A stretch of 9,530 bases of DNA from an uncultured Rubrobacteraceae bacterium (lineage in GTDB: Bacteria; Actinomycetota; Rubrobacteria; Rubrobacterales; Rubrobacteraceae). Each line of letters starts with the position of its first letter. The first letter of the stretch is position 1. Made by a program: the position numbers and the translations under genes. The notes under the pieces were generated by a model, which was not told where the DNA came from, did no database searches, and saw only the letters and a list, made by a program, of their open reading frames with translations. Below, in pieces: positions 5,927 through 9,530 of the stretch. The stretch spans positions 1 to 9,530 of the forward strand of contig CADCUZ010000089.1 in the NCBI GenBank assembly GCA_902806015.1, in the 5' to 3' direction.

Positions 5927-6658
5927 TTGCGCGCCCTCCTTTCCTTCTTTAGCGCCTACCCCGTCCCCAGGCCCTCCCTGACGGACGCGGCATGCGCCTC
6001 CCACCTCCTGCCGCTTGTCGGGCTTTTTACCGCGGCGCCCGGCGCCCTATTGGTGCTGCTCGCCTACGCCTTGCCACCTTCAGTCGTGGCGGTCCTGGCG
6101 CTCGGGGGCGTAGTCCTCGCGGCCGGCCTCCACCACGCCGACGGGAGCCTGGACGTCGGAGACGCCTTGATGGTCCACGGGGATGCCGCGAGGCGCCGGG
6201 CCGTTCTGAAGGACGCCAGGGTCGGGATTGGGGGCCTCGGCGCCCTATTTTTGGTCTACGCCCCCGCCGCCACAGCGCTCGCCGCGCTGGCCGAGGCCTC
6301 GCCCCTGCGGGCCGCCTCCGCCCTGATCGCGGGCGAAATCGCTTCCCGCTCTGCCATGCTCCTGATGCTGGCCCTCGGCCGCCCCGCCGAGCCGACCTCT
6401 TCTTCAGCACCCTTCGTCCAAGCGCTGGCCGGACCGCGTCGGAAATCCGGCCTCACGCTCGCCATGCTCGCGCCGCTTCCGTTTTTGATTCCGTCGGGCG
6501 GGGTGGGTGCCCTCGGCGCCCTATTGGCGCCGCTGACCGCCTCCCTCGGGCTCTACATCTCGCGCCGAGCCTTCGGAGGCATCGGTGGCGACGCCGTCGG
6601 TGCCACGGGCGAGCTCACCCGCATGGTCCTGCTGGTCCTCCTCTCCGCGGCGGCGTAG
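5927..6658 (+). CDS. cobS: Adenosylcobinamide-GDP ribazoletransferase CobS (cobalamin synthase)
   Basis: The 243-aa integral membrane enzyme joins adenosylcobinamide-GDP to alpha-ribazole or its phosphate, the last step of nucleotide-loop assembly. Visible signatures are the N-terminal FFSAYPVPR (7-15) and LLPLVGLF (27-34), and the acidic metal-binding motif HHADGSLDVGDALM (69-82), a variant of the usual HxDGxxDxxDG. KDARVGIGGLGA follows at 95-106, RSAM at 141-144 and GDAVGATGEL at 221-230. Several hydrophobic helices fill the rest. The start is TTG 5927, immediately after the cobU stop, with GAGGA at 5914-5918 and an 8-nt spacer. It is the last gene of the cluster, and a GC-rich hairpin starts right after the stop. 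The partner cobT, which makes alpha-ribazole phosphate, is not in the window. Confidence 0.93.
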   Translation: MRALLSFFSAYPVPRPSLTDAACASHLLPLVGLFTAAPGALLVLLAYALPPSVVAVLALGGVVLAAGLHHADGSLDVGDALMVHGDAARRRAVLKDARVGIGGLGALFLVYAPAATALAALAEASPLRAASALIAGEIASRSAMLLMLALGRPAEPTSSSAPFVQALAGPRRKSGLTLAMLAPLPFLIPSGGVGALGALLAPLTASLGLYISRRAFGGIGGDAVGATGELTRMVLLVLLSAAA

Positions 6659-6680
6659 CTCCGGCTCCGAAGAGCCGGGG
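6659..6680. terminator. GC-rich hairpin between convergent genes, probable bidirectional terminator
   Basis: CTCCGGCTC and GAGCCGGGG form a 9-bp stem (one T-G pair) around the loop CGAA at 6668-6671. It begins directly after the cobS stop and lies 51 nt before the end of the convergent minus-strand gene. There is no T-run on either side, so termination efficiency is uncertain; U-less hairpins are common in high-GC actinobacteria. Confidence 0.6.
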
Positions 6681-6730
6681 CCACAGAGCCAAAAGCAGAC
6701 CGGTGGGCGGAGGCCGCAGGCCGAAGCTTG

Positions 6731-7462
6731 TTAACTTGGCAGGTCGTCGCCCGGCTGCATGACGTGGACGGTCACGTCAGGGGCGAGCTCGTCGAGGTGC
6801 TCCTGGAGCTTCTCCGGGGTGCCGGTGAAGAGAGGGAGGACGTCGGGGCTGTAGTGGATTGGCACGACGTGCTGGACACCGAGGAGGCGGGCGGCGTGGG
6901 CGGCCTCGAGGGGACCCATTACCAGCCGGTCGCCGATGGGGAGCAGGGCGAGGTCGGGGTGATAGAGCTGCCCGATAAGCTGCATGTCCCCGAAAAGGCA
7001 GGTGTCGCCCGCGTGGTAGAGGCGAAAGCCGCTCTCGAACTCGACGACGTAGCCCATCGGCTCCCCGCCGTAGATCAGGGACCCGTCCTCCGTCTGGATG
7101 CTCGAGGAGTGGAAGGCGTTGGTGGCCGTTACCTTGATGCCGCCGATCTCCGCGGTCCCGCCTTTCTGGATGGGCTGTCCGTTCTCCACGCCCTGCCCTT
7201 GCAGGTAAGAGAAGATTTCGAAGTTCGACACCACGTTCGCGCCCGTCTCCTGCGCGATCGACACAGTGTCGCCCATGTGGTCGAAGTGGCCGTGGGTCAA
7301 CAGGATGGTGTGGACGTCGCCGGCCTCCTTTAGCTCCTGGGGCGTCGTCGGGTTGTCTGTCAGAAACGGGTCTACGAGGATCTGCTCGCCGCCGGCCGTT
7401 ACGAACCTGAAGGCCGAGTGGCCAAGGTAATTGATCCTGGTGCCGCCGAGGAGTTCTTCCAC
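6731..7462 (-). CDS. UPF0173-type metal-dependent hydrolase (metallo-beta-lactamase fold)
   Basis: The 243-aa protein starts at GTG (7462-7460) with GGAGGAA 4 nt upstream and ends at TAA (6733-6731). It begins with INYLGHSAFRF (10-20) and DPFLTDNP (31-38), and carries the metal-binding THGHFDH (56-62). The other sites are H118 in FHSSS, HAGDT (150-154), IGDRLVMGP (176-184) and IHY (202-204). This set and the length fit the UPF0173/YtkL-type hydrolases, which bind two metal ions. Family members are mostly uncharacterised and the natural substrate is unknown. There is no signal peptide or membrane helix, so it is cytosolic. It stands alone on the minus strand, convergent with cobS and divergent from the small membrane protein gene, so no pathway link can be drawn. 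Confidence 0.9.
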   Translation of the reverse strand: MEELLGGTRINYLGHSAFRFVTAGGEQILVDPFLTDNPTTPQELKEAGDVHTILLTHGHFDHMGDTVSIAQETGANVVSNFEIFSYLQGQGVENGQPIQKGGTAEIGGIKVTATNAFHSSSIQTEDGSLIYGGEPMGYVVEFESGFRLYHAGDTCLFGDMQLIGQLYHPDLALLPIGDRLVMGPLEAAHAARLLGVQHVVPIHYSPDVLPLFTGTPEKLQEHLDELAPDVTVHVMQPGDDLPS

Positions 7463-7466
7463 GATA

Positions 7467-7473
7467 TTCCTCC
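7467..7473 (-). promoter_or_regulatory. Ribosome binding site GGAGGAA for the minus-strand hydrolase
   Basis: On the minus strand GGAGGAA precedes GTG at 7462 with a 4-nt spacer. It confirms the GTG start. Confidence 0.8.
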
Positions 7474-7508
7474 GTGTCTACGCTTTAGGAGCAAAGAGAT
7501 CACCTTGG

Positions 7509-7514
7509 CGTATA
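7509..7514 (-). promoter_or_regulatory. Possible -10 box (TATACG) for the minus-strand hydrolase
   Basis: On the minus strand TATACG lies about 46 nt upstream of the GTG start, with a poor -35 candidate TTTCTG 16 nt before it. The match is weak; it is listed because the divergent region must hold a promoter in this direction. Confidence 0.25.
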
Positions 7515-7532
7515 CCCGATTCGGTACCCACA

Positions 7533-7561
7533 GAAACGGTCCGCAACACGGGCGCTATAAT
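7533..7561 (+). promoter_or_regulatory. Promoter with perfect -10 box TATAAT for the YdcZ-like gene
   Basis: TATAAT at 7556-7561 stands out in a GC-rich divergent intergenic region and lies 46 nt upstream of the ATG at 7608. The -35 position (about 7533-7538, GAAACG) matches TTGACA poorly, so an activator or relaxed -35 recognition may be needed. The rest of the 145-nt intergenic region shows no convincing operator. Confidence 0.55.
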
Positions 7562-7607
7562 CCGGTGGGCTCCGGGTCGACCGGCAGCGCATCCAGCTCG
7601 GAGGTCT

Positions 7608-8030
7608 ATGAAGGCAGTGGTTCTGCTCGCGGTACTCGCGGGCCTGTGCGTGGCGATCCAGACCAACCTGACGGCGGTGGCCCAGCGCGCTTTGGGTGCA
7701 CCGATGCTCGTCGCCATCTCCGGTCTCTGCACGAGCCTGACGGCGCTCGTGGTCGCCCTGACGCTCGCCAAACCGGAATTCACCGGCCGGGCAATGGGCT
7801 ACGCCGTGGCCTCCGGCGTCCTTGGGGCCGTCATCGTGGGCGCCATAGCCGTAGCGGCCTCTCAGGGGGGCGTGGCCCGGGCTCTCTCTCTCGTCATCGC
7901 CTCCCAATTGGTCTTCGGCCTCCTTTTAGACGCCCTCGGCGTCTTCGGAGACGGCCCGGATATCGGCCTCCTGAAGGTCTTGGGGGTCGTCCTCATCATC
8001 GCGGGCGGCGTGCTGGTGGTCAGGTTTTAG
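7608..8030 (+). CDS. YdcZ/DUF606 small DMT-superfamily membrane protein
   Basis: The 140-aa, very hydrophobic protein starts at ATG 7608, with GGAGG at 7600-7604 (3-nt spacing). It ends at TAG 8028-8030. Membrane segments are seen at about residues 3-18, 32-53, 64-84, 92-110 and 121-138. AIQTNLTAVAQRALGAPM (16-33) followed by GLCTSLTALVVAL fits the first two helices of PF04657. The ending SQLVFGLLLDALGVFG...LLGVVLIIAGG-like stretch fits the typical last helices. Such proteins are half-sized DMT transporters that usually work as homo- or heterodimers. Substrates are mostly unknown. It has its own apparent promoter and no paired DUF606 gene beside it, so a homodimer is likely. The family call rests on pattern memory and is moderately sure. 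Confidence 0.75.
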   Translation: MKAVVLLAVLAGLCVAIQTNLTAVAQRALGAPMLVAISGLCTSLTALVVALTLAKPEFTGRAMGYAVASGVLGAVIVGAIAVAASQGGVARALSLVIASQLVFGLLLDALGVFGDGPDIGLLKVLGVVLIIAGGVLVVRF

Positions 8031-8135
8031 GTGCCGGACGGATTGCCTCGTGCACCGGGAAGAATTCGCGGACGGGAGGCGCCCGCGGGCCAAGGCGTAT
8101 CCCCTGGACGCTGAACCCTGTAACCTGGTGGCTTG

Positions 8136-9530
8136 ATGGGCTACTTACCCATAGGGGATCACGGGATTATCGGGAACCTGCACACCGCGGCGCTCGTCGG
8201 GGTGGACGGGACCATCGACTGGCTGTGTTTGCCGGCCTTCGACTCCCCGAGCGTGTTCTGCTCCATCCTCGACGACGAGAAGGGTGGGCACTTCCGGATC
8301 CGGCCCGATGAGTACGAGCGGAGCCAGCAGCTCTACCTGCCGGACTCGAACGTGCTGCTGACCCGTTTCCTCTCGCGGGGGGGGATGGCGGAAGTCATCG
8401 ACTACATGCCGATCCTGGCTGGTCCGGGGGACCGCTCCCGGCTGGTGCGCCACGTAAGGGTCGTGCGGGGGTCGATGCCCTTCGAGGTAGAATGCCGGCC
8501 GGCCTTCGACTACGCCCGCGGGGAACACCACCTCTCGACCGGCCCGTCCGGCGCGGTCTTCGCCTCCGCGAGCGCCTTGCACTCTTCGCTAAGCCTCTCG
8601 ACGAAGGTGCCCCTGGAAAAGAGGCCCACGAACGCCGCCGGGGCGCGGTTTACCCTGGGCGAGGGCGAGTGGGCCACCTTCGTGCTCTCGGAGGTCGAGG
8701 AGGGGGAGGGGCCCAGGCCGGTGTTCACGCGGCAGGAGTTCGAGGAGAGCCTGCAGGCCACCCTAGGGTACTGGCGGCGTTGGATCTCGGGCAGCACCTA
8801 CTCTGGGCGCTGGCGCGAGTTCGTCCACCGCTCCGCCCTCGTCCTGAAGCTGATGGTATACGACCCGACCGGCGCGCTCGTCGCCGCTCCGACGATGGGG
8901 CTGCCCGAGAGGATAGGCGGCGCCCGCAATTGGGACTACCGTTACGCGTGGCTCCGGGACGCGGCCTTTACGCTCTACGCCCTGATCTCCATAGGCTTCG
9001 AGCAGGAGGCGAACCGCTTTATGGGCTGGCTCCGAGACCGCTGTGCCACGGACGATGACGGGCTCCTCCAGCCTCTCTACGGCATCGACGGGCGTTCAAG
9101 GATCCAAGAAGAAGAGCTGCACCACCTCTCGGGGTACATGGGATCCAGGCCGGTCCGCCTCGGCAACGCGGCCTACGACCAGCTCCAGCTCGACCTCTAC
9201 GGGGCGATCCTGGACGCCGCCTACCTCTACAACAAGCACGGCGCCCCCCTTGACTACGACCTCTGGCAGAACCTCCGCCGGATTCTCGACTGGCTCGGTA
9301 ACAACTGGCAGCTGGAAGACGAGGGCATCTGGGAGGTCCGCGGCGGTCGGCGGCACTTCGTCTCCTCCAAGGTGATGAGCTGGGTGGCCCTGGAGCGAGC
9401 CGTCAGGATCTCGCGTCAGCGCGGCCTGCCGTCGGGGAACGGGGGGGAGGGGCGCTGGGTTGCTGAGCGCGACAAGATCTACGAGGAGGTCATGGAGAAG
9501 GGCTGGAACCCCGAGAGGAACAGCTTCGTC
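8136..9530 (+). CDS. GH15 family glucoamylase/trehalase-like glycoside hydrolase, 5' part (3' cut by window edge)
   Basis: An uninterrupted frame of 465 codons runs from ATG 8136 to the right edge. An in-frame TAA at 8121-8123 limits the start to ATG 8136 or the adjacent TTG 8133. The N-terminus [20 protein letters not shown] (6-25) and [16 protein letters not shown] (26-41) is typical of actinobacterial and archaeal GH15 enzymes. The N-terminal beta-sandwich is followed by the (alpha/alpha)6 domain with [16 protein letters not shown] (N265, D267), [10 protein letters not shown] and [15 protein letters not shown]. In the last motif E400 aligns with the general acid of glucoamylases. The catalytic base Glu lies beyond the window. 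Mycobacterial relatives (Rv2402, MSMEG_4535) are trehalases and others are glucoamylases; the sequence seen does not decide. There is no signal peptide, so it is intracellular. No clear Shine-Dalgarno precedes the start. Confidence 0.92.
   Translation, partial: MGYLPIGDHGIIGNLHTAALVGVDGTIDWLCLPAFDSPSVFCSILDDEKGGHFRIRPDEYERSQQLYLPDSNVLLTRFLSRGGMAEVIDYMPILAGPGDRSRLVRHVRVVRGSMPFEVECRPAFDYARGEHHLSTGPSGAVFASASALHSSLSLSTKVPLEKRPTNAAGARFTLGEGEWATFVLSEVEEGEGPRPVFTRQEFEESLQATLGYWRRWISGSTYSGRWREFVHRSALVLKLMVYDPTGALVAAPTMGLPERIGGARNWDYRYAWLRDAAFTLYALISIGFEQEANRFMGWLRDRCATDDDGLLQPLYGIDGRSRIQEEELHHLSGYMGSRPVRLGNAAYDQLQLDLYGAILDAAYLYNKHGAPLDYDLWQNLRRILDWLGNNWQLEDEGIWEVRGGRRHFVSSKVMSWVALERAVRISRQRGLPSGNGGEGRWVAERDKIYEEVMEKGWNPERNSFV

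Noticed and set aside
4574..6004. A 476-codon open frame on the minus strand across the decarboxylase, cobU and cobS genes.
   Set aside because: It is antisense to three well-recognised genes. Its Arg/Pro/Ala-rich translation has no domain, and long antisense frames are expected at this GC content.
6728..7333. A forward frame of 201 codons over the hydrolase gene.
   Set aside because: It is antisense to a gene with all the metal-binding motifs of its family and a good ribosome site.
8081..8090. Perfect 10-bp palindrome GCCCGCGGGC between the YdcZ-like and GH15 genes.
   Set aside because: It is too short and has no loop, so it cannot form a terminator hairpin. Such palindromes are common in GC-rich DNA.

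Overview
The window is GC-rich, densely coded DNA with many GTG and TTG starts and stop/start overlaps. The gene families and base composition suggest a high-GC actinobacterium, possibly of the Rubrobacter type. That placement is an inference; no rRNA or marker gene is present. Both ends cut through genes.

Layout on the + strand. (1) 2-1880: the 3' part of a PrsW-family intramembrane protease, then mobA (molybdenum cofactor guanylyltransferase) and a YdcF/DUF218-family gene. These three are packed with a 2-nt gap and a 3-nt overlap, so they probably form one transcription unit. (2) 1829-2690: a badly decayed EamA/DMT transporter gene with stops in all its segments and several frameshifts. Its 5' end lies inside the 3' end of ydcF. 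(3) 2781-6658: a compact five-gene unit with an unrecognised four-helix membrane protein, then cbiB, cobD-type threonine-phosphate decarboxylase, cobU and cobS. The four cob genes carry out the late steps of adenosylcobalamin synthesis. CobD makes aminopropanol phosphate, CbiB attaches it to cobyric acid, CobU activates the product with GTP, and CobS joins the lower ligand. cobT, the adenosyltransferase and the corrin-ring genes are not in the window, and I see no cobalamin riboswitch.

(4) 6731-7462, minus strand, convergent with cobS and separated from it by a GC-rich hairpin: an UPF0173-type metallo-beta-lactamase-fold hydrolase. (5) A 145-nt divergent intergenic region with a perfect TATAAT box feeds a small YdcZ/DUF606 membrane protein (7608-8030). 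(6) From 8136 to the right edge: the first 465 codons of a GH15 glucoamylase/trehalase-like enzyme.

I did not find a clearly new multi-gene system. The points most worth a second look are the unknown membrane protein leading the cobalamin genes, the absence of any ATG/GTG/TTG at the natural start of cobU, and the overlap between ydcF and the dead transporter gene.
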